A DNA stretch of 64,000 nucleotides from Cytobacillus kochii (GTDB lineage: Bacteria; Bacillota; Bacilli; Bacillales; Cytobacillaceae), in the NCBI RefSeq assembly GCF_020171845.1, contig NZ_JAIVAM010000004.1, positions 186,001 through 250,000 of the forward strand, read 5' to 3'. Positions 42,183 to 51,310 of the stretch are shown here, piece by piece; the stretch's first letter is position 1; every line of letters begins with the position of its first letter. Made by a program: the position numbers and the translations under genes. The notes under the pieces are model-generated. The model did not search any database. It was given only the letters and a program-made list of their open reading frames with translations, and was not told where the DNA came from.

Positions 42183-42236
42183 AAAATCCGTAATGTCCCT
42201 AAAACATTAGCGTTTTTTGGAACATTACGGATTTTT
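42183..42236. terminator. Bidirectional terminator before the FMN reductase end
   Basis: AAAATCCGTAATGT (42183-42196) pairs with ACATTACGGATTTT (42222-42235), with T-rich flanks. It serves the minus-strand reductase gene. Confidence 0.8.
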
Positions 42237-42266
42237 ATATATTTAATCTAATAATGGAAGTGAAGG

Positions 42267-42809
42267 TTATTTTACTTTTTCTGCCCAGTTCATAAAATTG
42301 TTTACAACCTGATCTAAGAAATCTAGAGTTTGTTCGTGTACAAGTTCTCCTTGTTCATTTACTTTATCAAGCACGGTACCGATAAAAACTTCATTTCCTG
42401 GAAGTGTGACAGCGCCGACTCCAGCTGAGTTGAGTATTTGACGCAAGTGCATTTGCGCTTTTACTGTTCCCATTGCACCAGGCGTTGCCCCAACAATCAT
42501 CGCAGGTTTATTGACCATTACTTTTTCCACTCTTGAAAACCAATCAATGGCGTTCTTTAAAAATGCAGGAATGGAGTGATTATATTCAGGTGTTAAAAAT
42601 AATAACCCATCACTATCTTTAATTCTTTGGCGAATTTCTAAAACGGCCGCTGGTGGTGTAAGTTCATCATCTTGATTATACATCGGTAATCTTTCAAGAG
42701 GGAGGATATCTATCTCGAGCTCTTCTTGATAACGATCTTTCATTAATAAGGCTAACTTTTTATTTATTGATTCTTTACGATTGCTTCCAACAAATGCAGC
42801 AATTTTCAT
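42267..42809 (-). CDS. NADPH-dependent FMN reductase
   Basis: This 180-residue flavodoxin-like reductase has the FMN phosphate loop GSNRKESINKKL, the segment TPEYNHSIPAFLKNAIDW and GATPGAMGTV. The family includes azoreductases, quinone reductases and chromate reductases that move two electrons from NAD(P)H. It is monocistronic, starts at ATG 42809 behind GGAGGCG, and has no clear partner. A detoxification role is likely but the substrate is not visible. Confidence 0.9.
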   Translation of the reverse strand: MKIAAFVGSNRKESINKKLALLMKDRYQEELEIDILPLERLPMYNQDDELTPPAAVLEIRQRIKDSDGLLFLTPEYNHSIPAFLKNAIDWFSRVEKVMVNKPAMIVGATPGAMGTVKAQMHLRQILNSAGVGAVTLPGNEVFIGTVLDKVNEQGELVHEQTLDFLDQVVNNFMNWAEKVK

Positions 42810-43004
42810 ATAAACGCCTCCATTATGTAATAATTAATGTTTCCATCATAGCATAGACCTATTTGAAATCTGTTATAAATGCTCAGAAAATCTAATCGTT
42901 TCAATTAAAGGAACATTTTTTAAGTAAAATGGGTAAATTAACTAATAAAGTTCTTTTGGAAATATGTCCTCTATATGTGTACAATTATTTAAAATGTGGT
43001 AAAG

Positions 43005-43039
43005 TATAATTTGTAAAACCTATACATAGCAAATGTATA
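43005..43039 (+). promoter_or_regulatory. kbl-tdh promoter with downstream palindrome
   Basis: TATAAT at 43005-43010 is a perfect -10; the -35 is poor. TATACAT-AGCAA-ATGTATA at 43021-43039 is a 19-base palindrome placed just at or after the start of transcription, a usual repressor position. The rest of the 42810-43123 gap has only short A/T-rich hairpins. Confidence 0.45.
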
Positions 43040-43123
43040 ACTAGAAAATAGTTGTATTTTTCCAGAGGACAGTTGTCTATTTTGAAAAGAAAATGAAGAT
43101 GAAACCCTAGGAGGAAAAGAAAT

Positions 43124-44314
43124 ATGTCAAGCAATATTCTTAATCAATTTTTAAGTGAAAATCTTGAGGATTTAAAAGATAAAGGATTATATAACGAAAT
43201 TGACCCGTTAGAAAGTGCGAATGGTCCAATCATTAAAATTAACGGGAAAGAGTTAATCAACTTATCTTCTAACAATTATTTAGGTTTAGCAACAAATGAT
43301 ACGTTAAAGACAATTGCTAAAGAAGCGATTGATAAATATGGTGTTGGTGCAGGAGCAGTTAGGACGATTAATGGTACGTTGCAAATTCATGTAGAGCTTG
43401 AAGAAACACTTGCAAAATTCAAGCATACAGAGGCAGCAATTGCTTATCAATCTGGATTCAATTGTAATATGGCGGCGATTTCTGCAGTTATGGATAAAAA
43501 TGATGCCATCCTTTCAGATGAGCTTAATCATGCTTCTATCATTGACGGTTGCCGTTTATCCAAAGCAAAGATTATTCGATTTAATCATTCTGATATGGAC
43601 GATCTTAGAGCAAAAGCAAAGGAAGCAACAGAATCTGGGCAATACAATAAAGTAATGGTCATTACAGATGGTGTATTTTCAATGGATGGTGATATTGCTA
43701 AATTACCAGAAATCGTTAAAATCGCTGAAGAGTTTGATCTAATAACATATGTAGATGATGCTCACGGTTCTGGTGTATTAGGTAAGGGTGCTGGTACGGT
43801 AAAACATTTTGGTCTTTCTGATAAAGTGGATTTCCAAATTGGTACATTATCGAAGGCAATCGGAGTAGTTGGTGGTTATGTAGCTGGTAAACAACAATTA
43901 ATCGATTGGTTAAAGGTGAGAAGTAGACCTTTCTTATTTTCTACATCTGTTACACCTGCTGATGCCGCTGCAAGTAAAAAAGCGATTGAGATGTTAATGG
44001 AGAGCACAGCGCTAAATGAAAAATTATGGGAAAACAGTGAATACTTAAAAGCAGGCTTAAAGAAATTAGGATTTAATATCGGTGACAGTGAAACACCGAT
44101 TACACCTTGTATCATTGGGGATGAAGTGAAAACGCAAGAATTTAGTAAGAAACTTAATGAAGCTGGAGTGTATGCAAAGTCCATCGTATTCCCAACGGTA
44201 CCAAGAGGAACTGGTCGTGTACGTAATATGCCATCTGCTGCACATACGAAAGAAATGCTAGATCAAGCGTTAACTATATATGAAACGGTAGGAAAAGAAC
44301 TAGAGATTATATAA
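43124..44314 (+). CDS. kbl: Glycine C-acetyltransferase (2-amino-3-ketobutyrate CoA ligase)
   Basis: This 396-residue PLP enzyme cleaves 2-amino-3-oxobutyrate with CoA to glycine and acetyl-CoA. The substrate segment [17 protein letters not shown], and the PLP lysine Lys244 in GTLSKAIG mark the family. Start ATG 43124 follows AGGAGG. It is followed by the dehydrogenase that supplies its unstable substrate, giving a complete threonine-to-glycine pathway. Confidence 0.96.
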   Translation: MSSNILNQFLSENLEDLKDKGLYNEIDPLESANGPIIKINGKELINLSSNNYLGLATNDTLKTIAKEAIDKYGVGAGAVRTINGTLQIHVELEETLAKFKHTEAAIAYQSGFNCNMAAISAVMDKNDAILSDELNHASIIDGCRLSKAKIIRFNHSDMDDLRAKAKEATESGQYNKVMVITDGVFSMDGDIAKLPEIVKIAEEFDLITYVDDAHGSGVLGKGAGTVKHFGLSDKVDFQIGTLSKAIGVVGGYVAGKQQLIDWLKVRSRPFLFSTSVTPADAAASKKAIEMLMESTALNEKLWENSEYLKAGLKKLGFNIGDSETPITPCIIGDEVKTQEFSKKLNEAGVYAKSIVFPTVPRGTGRVRNMPSAAHTKEMLDQALTIYETVGKELEII

Positions 44315-44355
44315 AATCACCCTTTTAGAGAGGGTTGAAAAGGGTAGGAGAAAAA

Positions 44356-45291
44356 ATGAAAAAAATTATGATTACTGGCGCACTTGGCCAGATTGGCTCA
44401 GAGTTAACACTGAAATTGAGAGAAATCTATGGAACGGACCATGTCATTGCAACAGATATTAGAAGCAATGACTCAGAGGCAGCTACATCAGGTCCTTTTG
44501 AAATGGTAGACGTTACAGATGGAAAAACGATGTTAGAAGTGGCGAAAAAGCATCAAGTTGATTCTATTATTCATATGGCTGCCTTATTATCAGCAACAGC
44601 TGAAGCAAATCCAGTGTTTGCTTGGAATTTAAATATGGGTGGATTGATGAACGCACTTGAAGCAGCAAGAGAAACGGGTGCGCAATTCTTTACGCCAAGT
44701 TCCATTGGCGCTTTTGGACCTTCTACACCAAAAGACCTTACACCACAAGATACGATTTGCCGACCAACAACAATGTACGGTGTCAATAAAGTGTCTGGAG
44801 AGCTTCTTTCAGATTATTACTATCATAAATTCGGTGTGGATACGCGCGGTTTACGATTCCCAGGATTAGTTTCTTACGTAACACCTCCAGGAGGCGGAAC
44901 GACCGATTATGCTGTGGAGATTTATTACGAAGCGATGAAAAACAAAGCGTATACTTCTTATATTGCAGAAGGTACCTATATGGATATGATGTATATGCCT
45001 GATGCCTTAAATGCGATAGTCAACCTTATGGAGGCTGATCCAGCAAAATTATTACATCGTAATTCATTTAATGTGACAGCAATGAGTTTTGAACCGGAGC
45101 AAATCGCTGCTGAAATTCGTAAGCATATACCAGAATTCACCTTAACGTATGATGTCGATCCAGTTCGCCAATCGATTGCTGACAGTTGGCCAAATGCCAT
45201 TGACGCTTCAGCCGCAAAAGAAGAATGGGGATTTAAAGCAGAGTATGATCTTGCAAGAATGACTGAGGATATGTTAAATAAACTAAAATAA
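44356..45291 (+). CDS. tdh: L-threonine 3-dehydrogenase, SDR type
   Basis: This 311-residue enzyme is the NAD-dependent epimerase/SDR-type threonine dehydrogenase, not the zinc-dependent type. It has GALGQIGSE as the nucleotide motif, a tyrosine-lysine pair in YGVNK, and SYVTPPGGGTTDYAVEI, which is characteristic of this Tdh group. The start ATG 44356 follows TAGGAG; an earlier in-frame ATG at 44335 lies before that site. It pairs with kbl and the operon ends in a terminator. Confidence 0.93.
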   Translation: MKKIMITGALGQIGSELTLKLREIYGTDHVIATDIRSNDSEAATSGPFEMVDVTDGKTMLEVAKKHQVDSIIHMAALLSATAEANPVFAWNLNMGGLMNALEAARETGAQFFTPSSIGAFGPSTPKDLTPQDTICRPTTMYGVNKVSGELLSDYYYHKFGVDTRGLRFPGLVSYVTPPGGGTTDYAVEIYYEAMKNKAYTSYIAEGTYMDMMYMPDALNAIVNLMEADPAKLLHRNSFNVTAMSFEPEQIAAEIRKHIPEFTLTYDVDPVRQSIADSWPNAIDASAAKEEWGFKAEYDLARMTEDMLNKLK

Positions 45292-45300
45292 TGATATAGA

Positions 45301-45331
45301 AAAACGCCCTTTTGATAAGCGGGCGTTTTTC
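45301..45331 (+). terminator. Terminator after tdh
   Basis: AAAACGCCC pairs with GGGCGTTTT and runs into T residues. Confidence 0.85.
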
Positions 45332-45465
45332 TTTGAGTTAAAATAGATTTTAGTATATCCATGCTAAGGAGGATTTATCGTATCGTAAATTTGTTCATTT
45401 TAGTTCGAATCCTGAGACGATAAAAGGTTTACATAAATATATTATGTCAACTAAATGTTTCATCG

Positions 45466-45771
45466 TTATTTGTCTATGGAAATTTCCAAAATAGAATGCT
45501 GGTGCACGATTCGTAGTGGAGTTGTAATATGAGGAAGCATAAGTTTTCTGCTATATGTTGCACCATCACTTTTTGCGACAGCACTGATAATAAGCTCATC
45601 TCCTGTTGGTATTACTTGCACATGATGATAACGATCTTCTTCAATTAAGGCTTCAATAATATAAGCTGATTCTGTATCAAATACATCGATACGAAAGATA
45701 GACTCGTCTAAAAAAGATGTTAACGGATCAAGAAACATGCTTTCAAACCAACTCTGCCACTCCATATTCAT
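45466..45771 (-). CDS. Small Hsp20-like protein, possible spore coat protein
   Basis: This 101-residue protein resembles a shortened alpha-crystallin domain: RIDVFDTESAYIIEALI, then GDELIISAVAK and YSRKLMLPHI, ending near ISIDK. Small Hsp20-like proteins in Bacillus include coat and germination proteins such as CotP and GerT. The start ATG 45771 follows GGGGTGAT on the minus strand. A possible sigma-K promoter lies upstream and a spore protein gene lies nearby. Its assignment as a coat protein is inference. Confidence 0.65.
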   Translation of the reverse strand: MNMEWQSWFESMFLDPLTSFLDESIFRIDVFDTESAYIIEALIEEDRYHHVQVIPTGDELIISAVAKSDGATYSRKLMLPHITTPLRIVHQHSILEISIDK

Positions 45772-45790
45772 ACATATCACCCCAGTATGA

Positions 45791-45818
45791 TAATGTATGC
45801 GTATACACAAATAATGTG
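45791..45818 (-). promoter_or_regulatory. Candidate sigma-K promoter of the Hsp20-like gene
   Basis: On the minus strand CAC is followed after 16 bases by CATACATTA, close to the mother-cell -10 pattern CATANNNTA. It ends about 20 bases before the start codon. Confidence 0.35.
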
Positions 45819-46018
45819 AATCGTACCACGGATTTTTTTAATGTTAATGGGGAAAAATATATATCCTCTTCCAAATTAATGATGAATTATTTTTATTAGG
45901 AACAGTCCGGGTATAAGGTAAAATGAGTCCGGTACAATACCGAACCCATTTCAAGAATGCAAAGTTATTTCATTAAGTTTTTATTTTGATCACTTATGCA
46001 ATTGTATCGAACAAACTT

Positions 46019-46162
46019 CTACATATCATGATGAGAGTGATTCTTTTGTCTTGAATGATTTCTATTCTTTACTTTCTTAGAGCCACTTAAAGGCTCAGGT
46101 TGTCCTGGATTATCCCCTTTTGGAGCGTTTTTTCTCATATCTTTACCATCATTTTTATTCAT
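46019..46162 (-). CDS. sspP: Small acid-soluble spore protein P
   Basis: This 47-residue protein closely matches SspP, with [20 protein letters not shown] and KKVKNRNH. It is a minor DNA-associated or core protein made in the forespore. The start is ATG 46162, behind AAGGAGGG; the frame further upstream is ignored. It has a sigma-G type promoter. In Bacillus subtilis it also lies next to the aconitase gene. Confidence 0.95.
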   Translation of the reverse strand: MNKNDGKDMRKNAPKGDNPGQPEPLSGSKKVKNRNHSRQKNHSHHDM

Positions 46163-46187
46163 TTTTTTATTTCCCTCCTTTTGTTTA

Positions 46188-46216
46188 TAGGATGAAAGAA
46201 TCCCCATTTTTTATAC
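46188..46216 (-). promoter_or_regulatory. Candidate sigma-G promoter of sspP
   Basis: On the minus strand GTATA (46216-46212), a 17-base spacer and CATCCTA (46194-46188) fit the forespore sigma-G pattern. The -10 lies about 25 bases before the start codon. Confidence 0.6.
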
Positions 46217-46281
46217 GGTATATTTTATCATCACACTGAACAATTTAATTGTAAGAAAAGCAAAAGAGGTGAAAACAAGTT

Positions 46282-46542
46282 ATGCCTTATCATAAAAATA
46301 AACAGCAAGCATTTCAAGCAGCCCAACAAAGTATGGAAGATGTAGAAGAACAGTATCATGTAATAGATAAACATGCGAGTACGTATGGCCAACAACTCAA
46401 ACATCTGTCTCAAGAAATAGCAGAAACTTATGAACAAATTCAAAATGCTTTAGAAGTTGCATCAGAGCATCAAAAAGAGCAATTGCTTAAATTTCAAACG
46501 GATTTGGATGCCATTACAAGCCAAGTGCAATCGGAAAAATAA
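46282..46542 (+). CDS. Small coiled-coil protein of unknown function
   Basis: This 86-residue protein is not recognised. It is hydrophilic, rich in Gln and Glu, with no cysteine or membrane segment, and is mostly predicted helix (heptad-like stretch around QLKHLSQEIAETYEQIQNAL). It has a good ribosome site (AGAGGTGA) and a terminator, so it is probably real. In Bacillus subtilis the small spore gene sspO is at this place, but this protein has no SspO similarity. A spore-related role is possible from context only. Confidence 0.65.
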   Translation: MPYHKNKQQAFQAAQQSMEDVEEQYHVIDKHASTYGQQLKHLSQEIAETYEQIQNALEVASEHQKEQLLKFQTDLDAITSQVQSEK

Positions 46543-46627
46543 AAAATAGTGCTAAGAAAGTCGAATAAAGTCAATTAAACACGATTGGTTTATTTTCTTA
46601 ATATAATAATTAAATGAAGTCTATTTC

Positions 46628-46668
46628 ACACCGTAATTGATAACCTCTCTCAATTACGGTGTTTTTAT
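46628..46668 (+). terminator. Terminator after the coiled-coil gene
   Basis: ACACCGTAATTG (46628-46639) pairs with CAATTACGGTGT (46651-46662), followed by TTTTT. Confidence 0.88.
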
Positions 46669-46696
46669 GTTTATCATATCATTTATTAGAAATACC

Positions 46697-46736
46697 ATAA
46701 GAAAAACTTATCAATAACAATAACTTTCTTGTTATT
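46697..46736 (+). promoter_or_regulatory. CcpC-like dyads upstream of aconitase
   Basis: ATAA-N7-TTAT at 46697-46711 is exactly the dyad recognised by CcpC before citB in Bacillus subtilis. A second, AATAAC-N6-GTTATT, lies at 46719-46736. A separate palindrome TACCA-N5-TGGTA is at 46816-46830, close to the start codon. The gap 46543-46867 holds no gene. Confidence 0.5.
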
Positions 46737-46867
46737 TACTTATGTTGAATGTTGTATTATTATAGAAATTGTGAGAAAAGTGAGGATGGGTAAAAATTCA
46801 AACTTTTCGATTGATTACCATTAAGTGGTATTATAGTACTTTGTAGTTCGAATTAGGGGGTAATACT

Positions 46868-49576
46868 ATGGCGAAAAATGATGTGTTTAATTCCCGTAAA
46901 TCATTTGATGTAGATGGGAAACGTTATCATTACTATGACTTAGCAGCACTTGAAAATGCAGGTATAGGACAGGTATCTAAATTACCATATTCTATTAAAG
47001 TCCTACTTGAATCTGTACTACGTCAATATGACGGTCGTGTAATTACAAAAGAGCATGTTGAAAACTTAGCAAAATGGGGAACAGCAGATGTGAAGGAAGT
47101 GGATGTACCATTTAAACCTTCACGTGTTATCCTTCAAGACTTTACAGGTGTACCAGCAGTTGTAGACTTAGCTTCTTTAAGAAAAGCTATGGCTGATATG
47201 GGTGGAGATCCAGATATGATCAACCCTGAAAAACCAGTTGATCTTGTTATTGACCACTCTGTACAAGTTGATAAATATGGCACACCAGATGCACTAGATG
47301 CAAATATGGTTTTAGAATTTGAAAGAAACGCAGAACGTTACCAATTCTTAAGTTGGGCACAAAAAGCATTTGATAACTATCGTGCTGTTCCACCTGCGAC
47401 AGGTATCGTTCACCAAGTAAACTTAGAATATCTTGCAGATGTTGTAATTGCAAATGAAACAACAGAAGGAGATTTTGAAGCATTCCCTGATACACTTGTT
47501 GGTACTGACTCTCATACAACGATGATTAATGGTATCGGTGTACTCGGTTGGGGTGTTGGTGGTATTGAGGCGGAAGCTGGTATGCTTGGACAGCCTTCAT
47601 ATTTCCCAGTTCCTGAAGTGGTTGGGGTGAAACTTGTTGGTGAGCTACCTAATGGAGCAACAGCTACTGACCTAGCCTTAAAAGTAACACAAGTTTTACG
47701 TACACACGGTGTTGTAGGTAAATTTGTGGAATTCTTCGGACCAGGTGTTCCTGCACTTCCACTAGCTGATCGTGCAACAATCGCGAACATGGCACCTGAA
47801 TATGGTGCAACATGTGGATTCTTCCCTGTTGATGGTGAATCTTTAGAATACATGCGTCTAACTGGACGTAAAGAAGAACAAATCAAAGTTGTTGAAGCTT
47901 ATTCTAAAGCAAATGGATTATTCTTCGATCCTTCATTAGAACCAGTTTATACAGATGTAGTAGAAATTAACTTAGCTGATATTGAACCGAACCTTTCCGG
48001 TCCGAAACGTCCGCAAGATTTAATTCCGCTTTCTGCTATGAAAAAAGAATTTAATAAAGCTGTTACTGCTCCTCAAGGTAACCAAGGTTTTGGTTATGAT
48101 GAGAAAGAGTTTGATAAAACAGCAACAGTTAACTTCAAAAATGGCGATTCTACGACAATGAAAACAGGTGCAGTTGCAATTGCTGCAATCACTAGCTGTA
48201 CAAACACATCTAATCCTTATGTATTAGTTGGTGCAGGTCTTGTTGCGAAAAAAGCAGTAGAACTTGGTTTGGAAGTTCCTAAATATGTAAAAACATCTTT
48301 AGCACCGGGTTCAAAAGTTGTAACTGGATACTTAAATAACTCTGGTTTACTTCCTTATTTAGAGCAATTAGGATTTAATCTAGTAGGTTATGGATGTACA
48401 ACATGTATCGGTAACTCTGGTCCTTTAAAAGAAGAAATTGAAGAAGCGATTGCTGATAGTGATTTACTTGTTACTTCTGTTCTTTCTGGTAACCGTAACT
48501 TTGAAGGTCGTATCCATCCATTAGTAAAAGGTAACTACCTTGCTTCACCACCGTTAGTAGTTGCATACGCTCTAGCTGGAACAGTTGATGTTGATCTTCA
48601 ACATGATGTTCTTGGTCAAGATAAAGATGGGAACGATGTATTCTTTAAAGACATCTGGCCAACAACAGAGGAAATCAATGCAGTCGTTAAACAAACGGTT
48701 ACACCTGATTTATTCCGTGATGAATATGAGCGTGTATTCGATGATAATGAGCGTTGGAATGAAATTAAAACAAGTAATGAACCATTATATACTTTTGATG
48801 AGTCATCTACTTATATCCAAAACCCACCATTCTTTGAAGGTTTAAAACCAGATCCAGAAGAAGTAAAACCATTAAATGGTTTACGTGTAGTTGGTAAATT
48901 TGGTGATTCTGTTACAACTGACCATATTTCTCCTGCAGGTGCAATCGGTAAAGATACACCAGCTGGTAAATACCTTCGTGAAAATGGCGTAGAAGTTCGT
49001 GACTTTAACTCTTATGGTTCTCGTCGTGGTAACCATGAAGTCATGATGCGTGGTACATTTGCTAATATCCGTATCCGTAACCAAATTGCACCAGGTACTG
49101 AAGGTGGATTCACAACGTACTGGCCAACGGGTGAAGTGACATCCATTTATGATGCATGTATGCAATATAAAGAAGATGGAACTGGATTAGTTGTACTTGC
49201 TGGTAAGGATTACGGAATGGGATCATCTCGTGACTGGGCAGCAAAAGGAACAAATTTACTCGGTATTAAAACAGTTATTGCTGAAAGCTATGAGCGTATT
49301 CACCGTTCTAACCTTGTGTTAATGGGCGTTCTACCACTTCAATTTAAAGCTGGGGAAAGTTCTGATACACTAGGATTAACTGGTAAGGAAACAATTAGTG
49401 TTGAAATTGGAGAAGACGTGAGACCTCGCGACTTTGTAAAAGTGACAGCAATTGCAGAAGATGGCACTGTAACTACTTTTGAAGCACTTGTTCGTTTCGA
49501 CTCTGAAGTGGAAATTGATTACTATCGTCATGGTGGTATCTTGCAAATGGTACTTCGTAATCGATTGCAGAAATAA
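46868..49576 (+). CDS. acnA: Aconitate hydratase
   Basis: This 902-residue aconitase interconverts citrate and isocitrate through cis-aconitate. Cluster cysteines are visible in TSCTNTSNP and [12 protein letters not shown]. Other marks are [14 protein letters not shown] and the C-terminal [10 protein letters not shown]. Full length is normal for AcnA/CitB. ATG 46868 follows AGGGGG. It sits in a single-gene unit with CcpC-like sites upstream and a strong terminator downstream. In the apo-form such enzymes can bind RNA. Confidence 0.98.
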   Translation: MAKNDVFNSRKSFDVDGKRYHYYDLAALENAGIGQVSKLPYSIKVLLESVLRQYDGRVITKEHVENLAKWGTADVKEVDVPFKPSRVILQDFTGVPAVVDLASLRKAMADMGGDPDMINPEKPVDLVIDHSVQVDKYGTPDALDANMVLEFERNAERYQFLSWAQKAFDNYRAVPPATGIVHQVNLEYLADVVIANETTEGDFEAFPDTLVGTDSHTTMINGIGVLGWGVGGIEAEAGMLGQPSYFPVPEVVGVKLVGELPNGATATDLALKVTQVLRTHGVVGKFVEFFGPGVPALPLADRATIANMAPEYGATCGFFPVDGESLEYMRLTGRKEEQIKVVEAYSKANGLFFDPSLEPVYTDVVEINLADIEPNLSGPKRPQDLIPLSAMKKEFNKAVTAPQGNQGFGYDEKEFDKTATVNFKNGDSTTMKTGAVAIAAITSCTNTSNPYVLVGAGLVAKKAVELGLEVPKYVKTSLAPGSKVVTGYLNNSGLLPYLEQLGFNLVGYGCTTCIGNSGPLKEEIEEAIADSDLLVTSVLSGNRNFEGRIHPLVKGNYLASPPLVVAYALAGTVDVDLQHDVLGQDKDGNDVFFKDIWPTTEEINAVVKQTVTPDLFRDEYERVFDDNERWNEIKTSNEPLYTFDESSTYIQNPPFFEGLKPDPEEVKPLNGLRVVGKFGDSVTTDHISPAGAIGKDTPAGKYLRENGVEVRDFNSYGSRRGNHEVMMRGTFANIRIRNQIAPGTEGGFTTYWPTGEVTSIYDACMQYKEDGTGLVVLAGKDYGMGSSRDWAAKGTNLLGIKTVIAESYERIHRSNLVLMGVLPLQFKAGESSDTLGLTGKETISVEIGEDVRPRDFVKVTAIAEDGTVTTFEALVRFDSEVEIDYYRHGGILQMVLRNRLQK

Positions 49577-49590
49577 TTGTAGCAATCCTG

Positions 49591-49624
49591 CCCTCTACAC
49601 ATCTAGATGTGTAGAGGGTTTTTA
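49591..49624 (+). terminator. Terminator after aconitase
   Basis: CCCTCTACACATCTAGATGTGTAGAGGG is one continuous 28-base palindrome (first half CCCTCTACACATCT), followed by TTTTT. Confidence 0.92.
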
Positions 49625-49767
49625 GTTTCCAAACTTCACCCCTTTTAGGAAGGAATTTGCCTCCATTCAATACTCATAGAATCACGATGTAAAGTTTTTA
49701 AAAAAGCTTAGGATTAAATGAAATGAGTTAAAATGATTGAGCATAGTAAAACAAAAGGAGATAACAA

Positions 49768-50331
49768 TTGAAAGCATGGATGATTGGTCCGTTTTTAATT
49801 ACTGTAAATCAGTTAAGTCTTGCATTAGCGTTTGTAATCACCTATTTATTTAAAAAAACTTTGTTTAAAGTTGAAGGGAAGATAAAAGATGAAGTTAGTT
49901 CTAGTCTGGTGACTGGTCTAATTATTTTTCTCCTATGTTATAAAGGGTTGCCACTCATAACGAGATTTGCAGATGTAATAAAGAACCCCTTTATCATTGT
50001 TTATTCAAGTAGTGGGCTGAAAGGTCTATTTTTCGCTTTAGTTATCATGGTCATTTATTTATTTATTTATAAAAGCCTATCGCTCGCATTTCTCTATGAT
50101 TCAATGGATGCGTATCGCTTTCGTTTATTTATTTACATATTTTCTTTCATTTTGGATGATCAGAACACTATATTTTCTTTTCTATTAGGAACAATAATGA
50201 AAGGAAGGAGTGTTCTAGTTGAAAAAAATCTTATTATTCCTTTGTTGCCTTTTCCTATTTATCCCGCTAGAAACTGCAGCAGAAGATCAATTACCAGGTT
50301 TGAAGATCGGCACAAAAGCACCCGACTTTAA
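49768..50331 (+). CDS. Membrane protein of unknown function, overlapping the next gene
   Basis: This predicted membrane protein has up to 187 residues and at least four hydrophobic segments in its first 150 residues (LALAFVITYLF, SSLVTGLIIFLL, LFFALVIMVIYLF, FRLFIYIFSFIL). It starts at TTG 49768 after AAAGGAGAT. The last 40 residues are arginine-rich, lie wholly inside the next gene in another frame, and look unlike the rest. The true protein may end near 50215, with a frameshift hiding the original stop. It is probably a membrane partner of the TlpA-like protein, an inference from coupling. Confidence 0.6.
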   Translation: MKAWMIGPFLITVNQLSLALAFVITYLFKKTLFKVEGKIKDEVSSSLVTGLIIFLLCYKGLPLITRFADVIKNPFIIVYSSSGLKGLFFALVIMVIYLFIYKSLSLAFLYDSMDAYRFRLFIYIFSFILDDQNTIFSFLLGTIMKGRSVLVEKNLIIPLLPFPIYPARNCSRRSITRFEDRHKSTRL

Positions 50332-50710
50332 GCTTCAGACTATTGAAGGTAAAAATGTCAGTTTAACGGAATTTCGCGGAAAAAAAGTGATGCTCAACTT
50401 TTGGGCTACTTGGTGTGCGCCATGTAAACAAGAAATGCGTGATTTCCAATCATTTTATCAAAATAAAAAGGATACTAATATAGAGATCATTGCCATTAAC
50501 ATTGATACAAAAAGTAATGTCAGCAAATATGTTGAGCGTTTAGGTATTACTTTTCCGGTTTTATTAGACGAGAATGATCACGTAAATGAGGTTTATCAAG
50601 TGCTGGTAATACCAACAACTTATTTCATTGATGAAAAGGGCGTTATAAGGGATAAATACTATAGTGCTATGCCTTTATCATTAATTAAAGAAAAGTTAAA
50701 GCAGTTTTAA
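50219..50710 (+). CDS. TlpA-family thiol-disulfide protein, YneN-like
   Basis: This 163-residue thioredoxin-fold protein has an N-terminal signal or anchor (LLFLCCLFLFIP) and the redox motif WCAPC. The segment PTTYFIDEKG holds the cis-proline. It should act outside the membrane as a thiol-disulfide reductase, for example in protein folding or cytochrome maturation. The TTG start follows AAGGAAGGAG. In Bacillus subtilis the YneN gene also follows citB. Confidence 0.9.
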   Translation: MKKILLFLCCLFLFIPLETAAEDQLPGLKIGTKAPDFKLQTIEGKNVSLTEFRGKKVMLNFWATWCAPCKQEMRDFQSFYQNKKDTNIEIIAINIDTKSNVSKYVERLGITFPVLLDENDHVNEVYQVLVIPTTYFIDEKGVIRDKYYSAMPLSLIKEKLKQF

Positions 50711-50841
50711 TATATCTCTTTTATACTTATTTGATTCCAATAGCTAAATCCATTATTAAATTTTCTAAAATTTGTAATAACTTTCTATTGAATGGGGCAT
50801 ACTGCTAATAAAATAGAAAGAAATGGTGGGTGAAGAATTTT

Positions 50842-50979
50842 ATGAGAAAACCTAAAAGAAGAACGTTTGCTGATCTGGTATTGGAGAATAAGCTTCAATT
50901 AATGAAAGATCAATCTGCAATGGATAAAATAGAAATGCGATTAGAAGAAAAACATGCTAGTCACCTGAAGGCAGAGTAG
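50842..50979 (+). CDS. FbpB-like small basic protein
   Basis: This 45-residue protein (RKPKRRTFADLVLENKLQLM then a charged helix ending EEKHASHL) fits the FbpB family of small basic proteins. In Bacillus subtilis FbpB works with the Fur-controlled FsrA RNA to spare iron. It starts at ATG 50842 after GGTGGGTGA. It lies just before sspN. No clear Fur box is visible upstream. CATACTG at 50798-50804 resembles a sigma-G -10, so it may be spore-expressed with sspN. Confidence 0.7.
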   Translation: MRKPKRRTFADLVLENKLQLMKDQSAMDKIEMRLEEKHASHLKAE

Positions 50980-51039
50980 ATTTTTACCTGACTATTTCAC
51001 TTAACTTCCGAACATAATAATATGAAGGAGGGATAAGTG

Positions 51040-51183
51040 ATGGGTAATCCAAAAAAGAACAGTAAAGCTTTTGTCCCCAATCACCTTGGTACACAATCAA
51101 GAGGTTTTGGTGGCAATAAAGGGAAACAAATGCAGGATAAAACAGGCAAACAACCTGATGTGATTCAAACAAAAGGTGAATAA
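51040..51183 (+). CDS. sspN: Small acid-soluble spore protein N
   Basis: This 47-residue protein closely matches SspN, with [20 protein letters not shown] and [16 protein letters not shown]. It is a minor forespore protein. ATG 51040 follows AAGGAGGG. It is followed by a strong terminator. The tlp gene that accompanies sspN in Bacillus subtilis is not present here. Confidence 0.95.
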   Translation: MGNPKKNSKAFVPNHLGTQSRGFGGNKGKQMQDKTGKQPDVIQTKGE

Positions 51184-51188
51184 ATGTC

Positions 51189-51228
51189 AAAAGGATGCTT
51201 AGGTAGGCCGTACCTAAGCATCCTTTTG
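51189..51228 (+). terminator. Terminator after sspN
   Basis: AAAAGGATGCTTAGGTA pairs with TACCTAAGCATCCTTTT through a short GGCCG loop. Confidence 0.92.
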
Positions 51229-51310
51229 TATGTAAGCGGCTTTACTTCAATATGAAGAAAAAAATATGGTATAGTTAGTTTAAACCATTGAATAAAGTGA
51301 TGTGAATAGA

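Noticed and set aside
42138-42249. Short plus-strand frame starting at ATGGGGATTC near 42138
   Set aside because: It translates through the clear terminator hairpin of the reductase gene and has no family match.
45717-45899. Plus-strand frame over the Hsp20-like promoter
   Set aside because: It is opposite the 5' end of the Hsp20-like gene and has no ribosome site.
47512-47886. Antisense open frame inside aconitase
   Set aside because: Shadow of the aconitase coding strand with atypical composition.
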